From Fragilaria crotonensis (lineage: Eukaryota; Bacillariophyta; Fragilariophyceae; Fragilariales; Fragilariaceae), in the NCBI GenBank assembly GCA_022925895.1, contig JAKSYS010000041.1:62001-126000 (forward strand): a DNA stretch of 64,000 nt, given 5' to 3'. The number at the start of each line of letters is the position of its first letter. The stretch's first letter is position 1. Positions 22,050 to 33,132 of the stretch are shown piece by piece. Both the position numbers and the translations under genes were made by a program. Below the pieces are notes generated by a model that was given only the letters and a program-made list of their open reading frames with translations, ran no database searches and was not told where the DNA came from.

Positions 22050-24149
22050 TCATTTCGTCTTAGTACGTCCCTCCTGTTGCTTTGGCGATGCTGGCTCCCT
22101 CCTCCGTCGACCCGACGTCGCATTACCAGCCACTTCTAGGCACGGACTTTCAGATGCATGAACAGGGCCAGCCGCTACAATCTTCTCCTTTGCCGCAGTG
22201 AAAGTGCAAATAAGTGATTTGCACCTTTCCAACCAGTTCCTACGGGCAGCACCTTCACCGTCTGGCCTAGACACAGATGTGCAGTGCCTCAGTGCACGGC
22301 CATCCCAGCTGATGGCAGTTGCATGAGAAAGCTTTATGGCGATGCCGTTGTAATCCGTACCACATTTCCTCTTGCCGTACAAATTTGGAATCAGAAAGTA
22401 CCAGTTTGATCCACAACCCGGCTTCTCCTCTGTCCATAGACTAAAACCCTGTGAAGCGTCATTCACATCGAAGTGTGACGCGTTTCCCAGGTCAACGCTT
22501 ACATCAATTGTGTACCCAACCCGGAGGCCCTTACCATTTCCATCCATCGGAGCTATTGGCACAAGGGACGAATCGGCTTCCACGTTCTGAACAACAGAAA
22601 GGACATCCGGAAAACAGTAGAGGCCAACAGTGGCAAAGGCCTCGACAAAGCTCCTCAGTAACGGTTGAGGCACCTTATCGTTTGCAGCGAACCCGACAGT
22701 TGTCATTCCATCCAACAGGACACGGGTCCCAATTGTGCATTGTACCAACATCCCCGGTATTCTGCCTCGCCGTGCCGCTGCTTCTCCGAAGGCGAGAATT
22801 GTGTTCACCGATCACCTCGATGGAAGCAAGTAGGTCATGCCTGCCCATATGGCAATACCTTGACTCGTGGGAACCATCAAGAATACTTCTCACCATGATA
22901 ATTGACTTCCTCCCAACTGCACCAGAACCACTGGGGGCGATGTCAACAATGATATCAACGAATGGGTGTTCCAACGGGTCAATCGTCCAACAAGTGTCGG
23001 GGATTTTCAGGTGCAAGCACCCCGGGGCGTAATGTCGACCACCCACCCTTGCTGAATTCGAGTTGACAAGGCGGCGATTGTATTCTTGCGCACGGTCAGC
23101 AACTGGCCACGCACCCACATCGTGTCCAGCAATAATGTCTGGTGGCATCCGAGGGCCATCATGATCCGCACATTGCGTTGACACGAACACTTCGCGCAGT
23201 AACCTTGGTGCTGCTGGATAGTACAAAACTCTCCAGGCAGAGACCCCAGCACTTGTAACGGAAGCAAACCTCTTCACGTATCCATCCTCTCCAAATTGTA
23301 AACGGAAGTCCGACCCGGTGGAACCTGCACCGACATGTTCGTCCTTAGTCGAAACCAACTCATGTCCAGAGCAATGCGTGAACCTTCAACACCCTCAGTC
23401 TTCCTGCGCCAGTCCCTTGCACAGTAGAACACTCCCCCCCGGCAGGAAAGCAAGGAGAGTCCTGTACTTGTAGTCATTGGCATCGTCAAGATCCTCAGGT
23501 CCACTTGCAGGCGCCATAATTACATCATCAGGTCCCAGTGCAACAACGTCCGCGTCACCAGTTTTAAAAGCACTACTTATATTTAAGGTCGCAGCTGCCG
23601 TCGGAGTAATCTTTCGGTTACATATCACATCCATGAGAATGAACTCCGAAAGGTACTTCGAAGTGGTGGCATGTTTCATGAAGACCTCATCCAGTGAGCG
23701 CAATTGCGTGATGGCACTGCAATTATCAGTAACTTTATCACCGGCTTTCACCTGCTCCTCGTCAGCAAGCCGAAGGTCCTTACAGATCGAACAATTAAGC
23801 GCATACGATATCCATCTTAAGGGCGTGCCGCATACCTCGACCTCGCCACCAATAGTTCCAGTCAAAGCTGCAGAACGAAACGCAATCGTAAAATCGGAAG
23901 GGAAAAAATATCCCTCCCATCCAGGGGGAAGCACTTCAGTAGCAGTGCCAACACTTTCGGACCTGAAGGGAAGTAATTCCTTCTCGCCCGCTTTCGTGGC
24001 ATCTTGTTACTGAGCCGCTTCTTCGAGGCGGGCACCGCCACCACCCTTGGATTATCCTTCCCGAGGTTTAGAACAGTAGTGCGACAAATTGACGTCCGAC
24101 CTCGCATCTTCAACGCATCATTGTCTTCATTCCGAACCAATCCTGACAT
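22050..24149 (-). pseudogene. MULE-B cargo protein, possible 2OG-Fe(II) dioxygenase-like fold
   Basis: About 690 codons from an ATG at 24149, split by at least three frameshifts (near 23900, 23430 at a C7 run, and 22800). The N-terminus is basic (KKRLSNKMPRKRARR), perhaps a nuclear signal. The last third holds VDLGNASHFDVNDASQGFSL, then NWYFLIPNL, GIAIKLSHATAISWDGRALR, HCTSV and an Arg six residues after that His. HxD about 60 residues before a second His preceded by WDGR and followed by Arg is the metal and 2-oxoglutarate layout of double-stranded beta-helix dioxygenases, including TET/JBP and AlkB types. No substrate can be named. A structural look-alike without activity is possible. The gene is divergent from the transposase. 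Confidence 0.5.
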
Positions 24150-24159
24150 ACTACTGTGA

Positions 24160-24400
24160 ACTCCCAGCTAGATGGCAGGCAGAGACAGCGTATCGTCAGT
24201 CAGCAGCACAACAAACACGCCCGGCTAGATGGCAGGGAACTGATGATGTGCTTCAAGCGGATCGAATAAATGATGAGCAACGAGCGTCCATGCGCGTCGT
24301 CCGTAAGCAGCGCAACAAACACCCCCGGCTAGATGGCAGGGGAAATGATGATGCGCTCCTCAACAACAGACGCAATGCTGATCAGCAAGAAGTGTCAATG
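24160..24400 (+). repeat. minisatellite between the two MULE-B genes
   Basis: Three imperfect copies start with CGGCTAGATGGCAGG or a close variant (about 24167, 24222 and 24328). They are separated by variable spacers that share AATGATGA(T/G) and CAGCAA/CGCAACAAACAC words. On plus it reads as a weak repeated peptide (ARWQ..DD, RLDGRGNDD). It sits in the shared 5' region of the divergent genes. Coding versus regulatory nature cannot be decided. Confidence 0.5.
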
Positions 24401-24824
24401 TGTGTGAGAGGCAGCGAAGTGTGATCAAGGAAATGCATTTTCGCGCAATTTTGCATTTGGTTGACACCCTGATGTACTGGCGTAGTATGTATGCATACGT
24501 GGTATAGTATGATGTTGCCATTGCGCGCGAGCAAGACGTCAAAAAAATTCATACATGCCACAGTTCATTAAGTGTTGGGTCTTGCGCGCAAGAATAGACA
24601 CTTAGGGAGTATCTGAACAGATTTGTACTACCGGTAGTAATACAACAGCAATGCGGTTTCCAATATACAGTAAAGTATTGCATAAGGATGCAGTGCCGTT
24701 TATAACAGTTTTTAAGGAGTGATGCCAATGTAGTACAAATACAGCATAGCTACTACTTCTTCATCGTCTTCTCAAAGCATTGTCTCCTTGTTGTCGTCAA
24801 ATACTGATCAGAACACGATAAACC

Positions 24825-27800
24825 ATGGCAAAGAAAGCAAAGAAATGCTTTCCAGGCGATCCCCACTTTTCGGGATGGATATCTCCAAGCAGCGAGGATA
24901 TTTCTGCACTACCGCGTAATGCTTGGTTGAGCACGTTGCTGTTGGACTGCATACTGCAGCGATCTGCGCTGCCGGTGGATGTGACATCCACTGACACTTT
25001 TCATATTGGGAGTCTTGGCACCCGAACTTACATCCAGTCATGTAACGATCTGATCACGTATGTACCCAATGGACCCGACGCGGTTCAAGTGGGGAGGGCA
25101 AACCGACAAAAAGTTTCACGCATTCGTGCATCTTTGCAATCTTGTTTCCGATCCCGTCCCGTCAGCAGGCTCCTTATACCGATTGTCTCGGTACACCACT
25201 TTTTTGTGCTTTGCTTGGATTGTTCGTTCTCTAGTCGAGAATTTATTACCATTTGACAATTTACGATTCCCTGCAACGCCGCACTCGTCAAATTAATCCC
25301 GAAGTCGCAACCATCGTAAAGGAAGTCAACTACTTCGTGCGATTCTACATTCTTCAAGAGGAGGAACATGAGCACCTTCGACTGACGGATGAGGCCTTGC
25401 TTAAACGAGTGGAGTATGGAGAATGTCCACGTCAGTTGAACGGATTTGATTGCGGTTTATTTGCAGTTGGCATTGTTTTGCACCTTGTCGAGGGTAAGGT
25501 GATCACGATGGAAACGTTTACTCAACAAGACATCACCGGTTTGCGGGCTAAACTGACGGCCGTGTTTGGGGGAAAGGGCACCGGATTAGGGACAACAAGT
25601 CAGGTTGTCCGCGCCTGCTTCCCAAAACTGAATGGAAGTAGCATCCTTGATACTTTTGGTGTGGAGGTACTGGACGTGCCTGCCGCGGAAGTACACCAAG
25701 TCAGGTCGGCGGGCGGCAGTTCGATTACGGAGGAGGTGGAAACTGCTGTGAACAAGGAAAACACGATGGATACTGCTGGCCATTCGGGAAGTGACGAAGA
25801 CATGGAAACCGCTGTGGAAAAGTGCGCATCGCTACTTGCTGCTACTGATGATGATTCGGCGAATGGCAATGAGGATGCGCTTAGTTATCACACTTGCGAG
25901 GACAGCGAGAGCAGTAGTGAGCTTAAGGATGATAATGTTACAGATTTTCGAACAGGAAATGAAGGGAGCAATCTGGCAAAGCCAGTGCCCGTCAAGTCTC
26001 TTGACGTATTGTTCTATGACATAATGAGGGACGCAAAGGTGGATTGCTTTGCGACGTTGGAAGAGGTGATGCCATTAATTGAAACGTATGAGATTCGGTC
26101 AGGAAATCACTTGCGGGTGCAACGCTCACTCCGAAATCAATTTAAGCAGTTCCAATGTCGGGAGCATGTCAACTGCCCATTCCAAGTTTTAATATCGAGG
26201 CGGCGATCTGACGGCAGGTTTGGCGTGTCGAAGATTAAGGGTTTGCATGGCGACGTGCGACGTGCTCCGCTCGCGGCTGATGGGCGGCATTGGAAGAAGC
26301 GACATCCGAACCTGCATGGAATTATTGGTCAGGTGGTTCAAACAAAGGAAGGAACACCGACACCGGCAGACGTTCAGAAGACGGCTGCAACACGTTCTGG
26401 TCTGATTGTGCCGTACATGGCTGCGTACCGAGCACTGACCCATGAAACAAGCGCTCAAAAGGCTGCAACGTTGAAAAACTTCGAGATGATTATCCCTTTT
26501 TTGGAAGCGTTGAAGAGCTGTAACCCTGATTCCATTATTGGATGCGAGAGGGATAAGGACATGAGGGTCGTTGAGCTGCATGTTTTCCCCGGGATCATGA
26601 ACCGAGCGCTGAAGTTTGTGCGCCCGGTACTGTCTTTGGATGCCGCCCACCTGAAGAGTGTGTTCAAAGGCACTCTGTATGTTGCATCAGTTCTGACGGG
26701 TAGCAATGATATCTTCCCAATTGGATTCATGATCTTGGCAGGCAATGAGGATGGTGCTTTGTGGCAAAAGATGCTTCGTTATCTCAAGAAAGCGTGCCCA
26801 ATCATTGGAGAGCAGGTGTACGGAAATATTGACGTGGATGGGGTCGCGAGGCCCCCATTTCTGTTCATTTCTGACCGAGACAAGGGTCTGAAACCGGCGT
26901 TGAAAGCAGTGTTCCCTGATAAATTTGAGATGAGCTGCGCAAAACACATCGAGGGCAACGTGGCACAGAAGTTTGGCAAGCAGTGTTCCAAATATGTATT
27001 GGCAATTGCAAAAACATTTTTGACAAGAAATTCTAGTCGCTTATTTGAGGAGGTACGCAGGATTAAGCCGGAAGCTGCAACATATCTGGATGAAATCACA
27101 GACAACGATCGTGTTCTGTGGCGGACCACTCAGTGGTACTCATCTTCTACCGCCATTGTCATTCCACCAAGGTATGGAATTGTGACGTCAAACACAAGTG
27201 AGGCGGTGAACAATATGTTCTCTGAAGCTAGAGACGTGGGGTGGTTAGAGTGTGTGAACAAACTCATCGACATCATGTCGACAAGGACATATGTGTGCAG
27301 AAAGAAGTACAGGGAACGTGACGGGTCCGAAGTGGTGCCTAGAGTTGCGCAGATAATGAAGGTTAGGTGGGATGCAGCTGCTAGCATGACGGTTGTCGAG
27401 TTGGAAAGTGGATGCGGTGACTTTAAGGTCGTGGAACCATCATCACTTGCAGAGAGAATACTGTACGACCGTCAGCAGGATACCTCGACCAAAACCGCAT
27501 CAACATAGTAAAGCCAGACTTTCAATGGTGCAGCTGCGGTGTCTGGCAAGACTTCTTGTACCCCTGTTGACATGCGTGTGCAGTCTTCAGGAAATGGAAA
27601 GAAAAAGACTTCACCTATGTCATCGGCAATTTGGTGCATCCCTACTACAGTTTCGAGTTTGTACAAAACAGCCACGTTCAGGAACAACGTCTTCCCCGTC
27701 TGCTTGGAAACACTCAAATATGATGGCGTGACGAAGGAACCAGCATTGCCAAAGCGACAGGCGGGACGCCCGAAGACAAAACGAATTCGCAGACGAAGTA

Positions 27801-27940
27801 AATTTGTCGAATTGAAGCAGTCGCCTATAACATGTTCCATCTGTGGGAAAAGGGGTCACAACCGACAAAGTTGTGTTCCGTCTGTGCAGAAAGGTGGTGC
27901 CAAGTCCAATGAACTTGCCCCAGTCTCTAATAGTGTCTAA
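24825..27940 (+). pseudogene. ULP1-protease / MULE transposase / SWIM / zinc-knuckle fusion
   Basis: It starts at the ATG at 24825. A C48 (ULP1/SENP) domain runs across a frameshift near 25250: the His lies in IPIVSVHHFFVL, the Asp in IYDSL, and Gln and Cys in RQLNGFDCGLF. In the 751-codon frame from 25253 a ~170-residue acidic linker follows, then the transposase: D463 (LSLDAAHLK), D541 (FISDRDKGL), a conserved AKHIEGN, and E650 (TSNTSEAVNN). After a frameshift near 27480 comes a SWIM finger (CSCGVWQDFLYPC) in which the next codon is TGA. Then come HPYY and a CCHC knuckle (CSICGKRGHNRQSC). ULP1-MULE fusions are known from plants. All catalytic residues are present, but the frame is broken three times. 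Confidence 0.85.
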
Positions 27941-28538
27941 TAGATAATAGGTAATGACAATTTTAGTGTGCATAACAACTATATGCGTCATGTTGCATTC
28001 GATGAGGGTGACGACAAGGGGCTGGATTTAGGTTCATGTACTTTGTTAGTTTTCAGATGAACATTATGGTACTGTATACCAAAAGGTGCGTAGACTACTG
28101 TATCAGGTTCAGTTGACTCAAATGCTTCGCCCCCAATGGTCAATTTGAATTTGAACGTTCAACACAGAAGAAGCACAACACAAATAATGACCACACTAAA
28201 AGAGTGATAACAACTACCACATTAGCGCAATCAGACTGAGAGCTACAAGTGATTGAAACAAAACGACGGAGAAAGAGGTTGTGGTGCAAGGTTGGCCATT
28301 CCTCATTTATGACATTGGCTACAATACGGTGTACCATGTTATCTGTGGAGAGAAGATGTGGCTGGCGACAAAATGTGTTACTATATCACGTTTGCGTGAT
28401 ATAGTAATATATGAACAAATGTATGTGTGATATTGTAAACGCCAAAAGCAAATTGGTGATAAGATGTAAAGTTGTATATAGAGGGTCATTGTACTATATT
28501 GTAAAGTGGCTGAAAAATACGTGATTTTGTAATTTCAC
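27918..28538 (-). repeat. MULE-B right terminal inverted repeat
   Basis: Reverse complement of the left end. It starts inside the last codons of the transposase gene (the zinc-knuckle frame stops at 27940). It carries the conserved dyad at 28378-28407 and ends ...TGTAATTTCAC at 28538. The target duplication follows at once. The outermost G-run present on the left tip is altered here. Confidence 0.9.
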
Positions 28539-28595
28539 AATTCTAAAGATATGTTAACACGGAGATGTCACTCAGTCAGAGGTACTATAGCCCCA

Positions 28596-29777
28596 CTATT
28601 GTCGTTCTTTCTCGATCTTATCTTGGACTTCGGAGTTGTACAGCTCAAATGAGAATCTCTTGGTCAGAGCTGGATGTGTGAAGTTGAATTGTTGGAAAAC
28701 GCCTTTTTCGCCGTGCTTCGCAATTCGTTCTGGCGTTTTAAGGCTATACCGTCGAACCTTTGAGGCGTTGCCCAAGAATGAAGCCCACCTCACAAATGTC
28801 GACACAGAGCCACCAACAAGCTCCTTCTGTGCGGACATGAGGAAGCAAAAGCTTTGTTCCCCATTGCTGGTGTTCACAAATCGTGCATCTAGCCCCTCTT
28901 CTCGCATTCGATCCACGTAGCGCTGACCGAAGGATGCAAATAGACTCAAAACTGCAATTTTGTCTCCTGGTCGGAGATGTTTAAACAGCTCGCTCAAAGC
29001 TTTGTTAGGGCTGATCTCCTCATAACCCGTCGCCAATGCTTTTTCCTTCGGCACCTCGACTTCGAATCCTCGCGCGTGGAACACTGTTTCATTCGCCTGT
29101 GCTCTAGGACCGCAACATTTAGGATTCTTGGTATCAAATTCAAACAAGGACCGATATCGATCGAAAAACCGATCTACCATTGGAAAAGAATTGAAGGCGT
29201 ATGTGTACATCATAGGGAGAGTGATCCTGGGATTACCTTGTATTTTCGGTACGAGGTTGCCGGCATTTTTCACGGTGTTCGCAAACTCTTCAATGGTCCT
29301 TTCCCAATGATTTGTGGTTGTGTTGCGCCCGAAAAAGAAATGATCGTGGCCGAGCCAGTCCTGTTGTTGCTTCCGCCGGTATTGTAATTCTGGAGTGTTT
29401 CCTCTAGTAAAGTCCATCGTTCGAAGTTTTGGGAAGCATGTTTTGATACTGTTGATAGATGCTTGCCACGTTTCTGTGTACGAGTGCCTTAAAACTATAT
29501 TGACTGTAATGTTGTAGTCATCCTCAAGCATCCACTTCGATGCGTAACCAAATGCAATGAAGCTCAGATAATTTGCCATCTCAAAATCAAGTTGTATGAC
29601 AATTGTTGGCGGATGGGTGGCATTCTCAAAAAGGGCAACATCGTTATCAATGCATGCGGTTGGATCCCCTAGTAATTTCATATGCAAGACCGCATAACCA
29701 AGAACGAAACAGTGGATGCATATCATGCACACAGCGATCACAACTGTCCTATCGAATCGCATGTAGGGCATGATCAT
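28596..29777 (-). CDS. type II Golgi glycosyltransferase-like protein (fucosyltransferase-like)
   Basis: 393 residues, single exon, ATG at 29777. One signal anchor (about 8-32) follows a short basic tail, then a luminal domain with several N-glycosylation sites. The C-terminal part has FHARGFEVEVP near 237-247, LRPGDKIAVLSLFASFGQRY, GEQSFCFLMSAQKELVGGSV and STFVRWASFLG. H-x-RG plus a downstream catalytic-site loop rich in small residues recalls GT-B inverting fucosyltransferases (GT11 and O-fucosyltransferase-like). The exact family is not certain. MULE-B lies 48 bases behind the stop codon, so the native 3' UTR or terminator is probably displaced. A palindromic GTAC word sits about 150 bases upstream. 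Confidence 0.5.
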   Translation of the reverse strand: MIMPYMRFDRTVVIAVCMICIHCFVLGYAVLHMKLLGDPTACIDNDVALFENATHPPTIVIQLDFEMANYLSFIAFGYASKWMLEDDYNITVNIVLRHSYTETWQASINSIKTCFPKLRTMDFTRGNTPELQYRRKQQQDWLGHDHFFFGRNTTTNHWERTIEEFANTVKNAGNLVPKIQGNPRITLPMMYTYAFNSFPMVDRFFDRYRSLFEFDTKNPKCCGPRAQANETVFHARGFEVEVPKEKALATGYEEISPNKALSELFKHLRPGDKIAVLSLFASFGQRYVDRMREEGLDARFVNTSNGEQSFCFLMSAQKELVGGSVSTFVRWASFLGNASKVRRYSLKTPERIAKHGEKGVFQQFNFTHPALTKRFSFELYNSEVQDKIEKERQ

Positions 29778-29925
29778 TCAAGAGACGAATTGAGGATGAA
29801 GCTCAATATCGATGAACGCGAACGAAAAGTCGAGAAGCATAGAACACATTTTGGTGGCGCAAACAGAATGCTAACCCGGAATCCAGAATGTACACCGATG
29901 ATTCTATGCACGTTTCACATACTGG

Positions 29926-29940
29926 AGTACTCGGAGTACT
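29926..29940. promoter_or_regulatory. AGTACTCGGAGTACT dyad upstream of the glycosyltransferase-like gene
   Basis: A near-perfect dyad about 150 bases upstream of the start at 29777. The same word family recurs upstream of other genes in this window. Function is inferred from recurrence only. Confidence 0.35.
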
Positions 29941-29979
29941 TCATTCAGTACAAACGCGTCTGATGCATAGAACAATTCA

Positions 29980-30980
29980 TTTAATGTGCGAAAAAATGGT
30001 TCATTTATATAGTTATTAAAATCATCAAGGCAAGGCACATATAAGAGTAGTATATGTTTTATCGCGTGATGCCAAAATTTCATTCCTCTCTATCGTTTAC
30101 TCTGCTCGGAGTACAAGTACGACAGTACTTGTACTTGGAGTACGACCTACAAGACCATTCCTTTTAACCTGACACACTGACTACCAGTGAAAAATGGCTT
30201 TGAGCCCTTAAAAAAATTGAGCCATTAAACGGTGTAAATTTGATCGCCTCTACCAAAAATTGCTCAATATCACATTGATTACTACTTTATGCATATGTAA
30301 AAGATGTTCCTTGCGATATGGAGCTTTTTTCCTTTGCAAAGGTAATGCAAGCTTTTGGCAGCCTGTGTACTGTACTGTGTACCAATAGATGAACTGGGAG
30401 TTGAAACCTCGGAGATTTTGCACATCTCAAATTTTTGAGCCGGGCCTCCAATTTTATGTAGACATACCATATACCATATATACCATGCAGTATTTTTTAA
30501 TGATTGCGAGAAATATAGATAGCAGCTTAACTGTAGTTCCCGCGCCATGTATGGCCATACTTCACATGGGATGAATTACATTTTGTATTGGCGTGTTACC
30601 AATGTGCGTCGTATAATCAACGTAGCAGTACAAAGAGATTGGGTGAAGACGATGATGAAATTTTGTTGAATGGAGTAAAAAACTCAAGGGGGCAAATATT
30701 CAAAATTATTCAGGTACTATTATTAATCACTAAATTGCTTGGAGACATTAAAATGAGAAAGACGCTTGCAAAACCATCAACTTCTTCATGATTTCTTTGT
30801 CCAGTATAGAAATGATTCAACCATGTGATAGCATAAGCATGATCCACTTTTGTGGCATTTGAAGTAATTGCATTGCATTAGATTTTCATTGAGAACTTTT
30901 TAGTCCAACATGGTGTTCATTACTGACTCAAAGCCAATTTTTACTGGCACTCTGAGTCCAACACATGTTGAGGATACTGC
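29980..30980. other. intergenic, no supported gene
   Basis: AT-rich sequence with a second GTAC cluster near 30098-30145. No reading frame is convincing. If the MULE-C relic ever had a left inverted end it should lie here or upstream, but I could not find a match to GGGGAAATTAC. Confidence 0.45.
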
Positions 30981-30984
30981 CCAG

Positions 30985-32652
30985 CAATGCGAACCTGTTG
31001 CACGTGACGGGCGTCAATGGAAGAAACGACGAGCTGGGAAACTGGACGCGATGATTGTTCAGGTTGTTTGAACAAAAAAGGACAAACCAACTCCAGCTGA
31101 TGTCATAAAGACAGCTGCTAGTCTGGATGGTGAGGTAATCACTTACATGCCTGCAAATTGCGCTCTCAACAATCAATCTCATGCCCAGTTTAGGCAGAGT
31201 TCAAAGAATTTTGAACTACTGCCAGGGTACCTTGAGGCAATGAAACAGTTGAACCCCAACTCTGTCATTGGGTATTCACATGATAGCGAGAGATCCATTA
31301 AACATGTACATTTTTTCCCTCGTTTCATGAATACAGCATTAAAGTTTGAAAGACCAGTTATATCTCTGGATGTAGCTTATTTAAAGTGTAGCTACAAAGG
31401 GACAATGTACGTGGCTTTGGTCCTTTCTGGAACAAGAAATGAGGTGTACAGCATCAGATTCATGATCTCCTCTGGGAATGAAGATGGCGAGACTTGGACA
31501 ACAGTGTCGAAATACTTGAAGGAGGCGTGCCCAATCATCTTTGAGCAGGGTTTTGGCAATGAGCGTGGTGACGACGGAGAAATTTCAGCATCCGTTTCTA
31601 TTTGTTTCCGACCGCGACAAGGGTCTGAAAGCGGCCCTACGAAATGTGTTTCCAAGAAACAAGGAAACGAGCTGTGCAAAACATATTGAAGCAAATGTAT
31701 GCCAGAAGTTTGGTCAACAATGTGCTCAATATGTGATGGCAATTGCAAAAACTTTCTCTTTCAGATGCTCCAATCACTTGATTGATCAAGTGAGGACTAT
31801 CAAGCCGCATGCTAAAGATCTTATTGAAAATGTTGACAATGATACCCTTTGGAGAAGTACATCGTGGCTAGATGAGCAGAATCCAGTCCCACCACGTTAT
31901 GGGATTGTACCTCCAACACAAGCAAATGTGTGAACAACATGTTTGCACAGGCGCGCACTGTGGGATGGTGGCTGGAGGCGGTAGAAAGCATTGTGGATGT
32001 TATGTTGGCAAGAATTTCAACCTGCCAATCTAAGCACATTGATCGGGAGCCGGGAGAGGTTGTGCCTTGTGTGGCACAGATTCTGAAAAGGCGTTGGGAT
32101 GCTGCGGCATCCATCACAGTTGTTGAGTTGGTGCATGAGTGTGGAGATTGCAAAGTTGTGGAGCCTTCGACAGTACAAGACTCCGACAAAGACCCTCACT
32201 TGCCCAGCATGCCATACAATGCAGGGCAACCAAACACTGTCTACATTGTTAAACCAGAGTTGCAGTGGTGCACTTGTGGCATTTGGCAAGATGCTCCGTA
32301 CCCATGTTGGCATTGTTGTGCTATCTTTTGGAAATGGAAGGAAAAGGATTTTGGCTATAACCTACAGAATTTGGTGCATCCATACTACAAGTTTGAGTGC
32401 ATACAACAAATGTACGAAAACAAAATCTTTCTAGCGTGCATTGATAATGTCAAATACGATGGCGTGACAATGCCTCCTGCTGTAACAAAGCGACAGCCTG
32501 GGCGCCCACGAAGCAAACGACTTTGTTGTCGACTCGACAAAGTGAGCTTCTTGATCCAGAGGAATCACCGATTAAATGTTCAGATTGTGGCGAATGAGGA
32601 CACAATAAAAGAACATGCAAGAACCAAATTACTAGGACTTCGTAATAAGTGA
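30985..32652 (+). pseudogene. MULE-C transposase remnant
   Basis: Three overlapping frames (31147-31689, 31541-31933 and 31930-32652) align in order with MULE-B residues from about 340 to the C-terminus. First Asp: ISLDVAYLK. Second: FVSDRDKGLKAAL after a frameshift near 31590. The third-residue region is damaged near 31925, where TSNTSEAVNN corresponds to a broken PTQANV/NNMF junction. The SWIM finger is intact (CTCGIWQDAPYPCWHC), including the Trp that is a stop codon in MULE-B. The CCHC knuckle is degraded. No start or ULP1 domain remains. Confidence 0.8.
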
Positions 32653-33132
32653 ACATGATGAGAAGTAGGAGTTCTATTAAGCATGTCAGCCAGATACAGG
32701 TAGTAATAATAGTCAGCCATTGAGATGGGAAGTGTGAGGTGTGTTGATGCGGGAAAGCCATAATTTGTGATAACATACATTACTGGGTACGAGGAATTGT
32801 GTAAAATACTGGCATCAGTGATGCCAACAATTCATCAATCGAGAAGACGGACTCAGAATTGCATGTAAAATAACAACATCCTATTATAACAAATTATGAC
32901 CGCTGCTATGCTTTTTTATTCATGCAACATTAGGCACATGCTTGCCTTGGTTTAAAGTTGATGATGGAATGAGATAATGGCCATGGCAACCAGGATGCGA
33001 TCTTCATTTTTGATGATAGGTACAAAACGGTGTACCAATGTGTCTGTGGAAAATTGGCATGGCTGGCGATAAATGGGGTTATTGTAAATGTTTGAGATCA
33101 ATAAGGTGTTATAGTAAAAATGTGACATCTAC

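Larger units (their letters stand above)
21323..28538. mobile_element. MULE-B: complete Mutator-like element with ULP1-transposase and cargo gene
   Basis: The element is bounded by the 9-bp direct repeat AATTCTAAA at 21314-21322 and 28539-28547, the size typical of Mutator-like transposition. Its ends are inverted repeats of about 620 bp that begin TGGGGAAATTACAAAA on the left and the near-equivalent on the right (two bases lost at the tip). Inside are two divergent genes: a minus-strand protein at 22050-24149 and a plus-strand ULP1/transposase gene at 24825-27940. A relic relative lies at 31-36.5 kb in the same window. Both genes carry frameshifts in this sequence. Confidence 0.9.
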
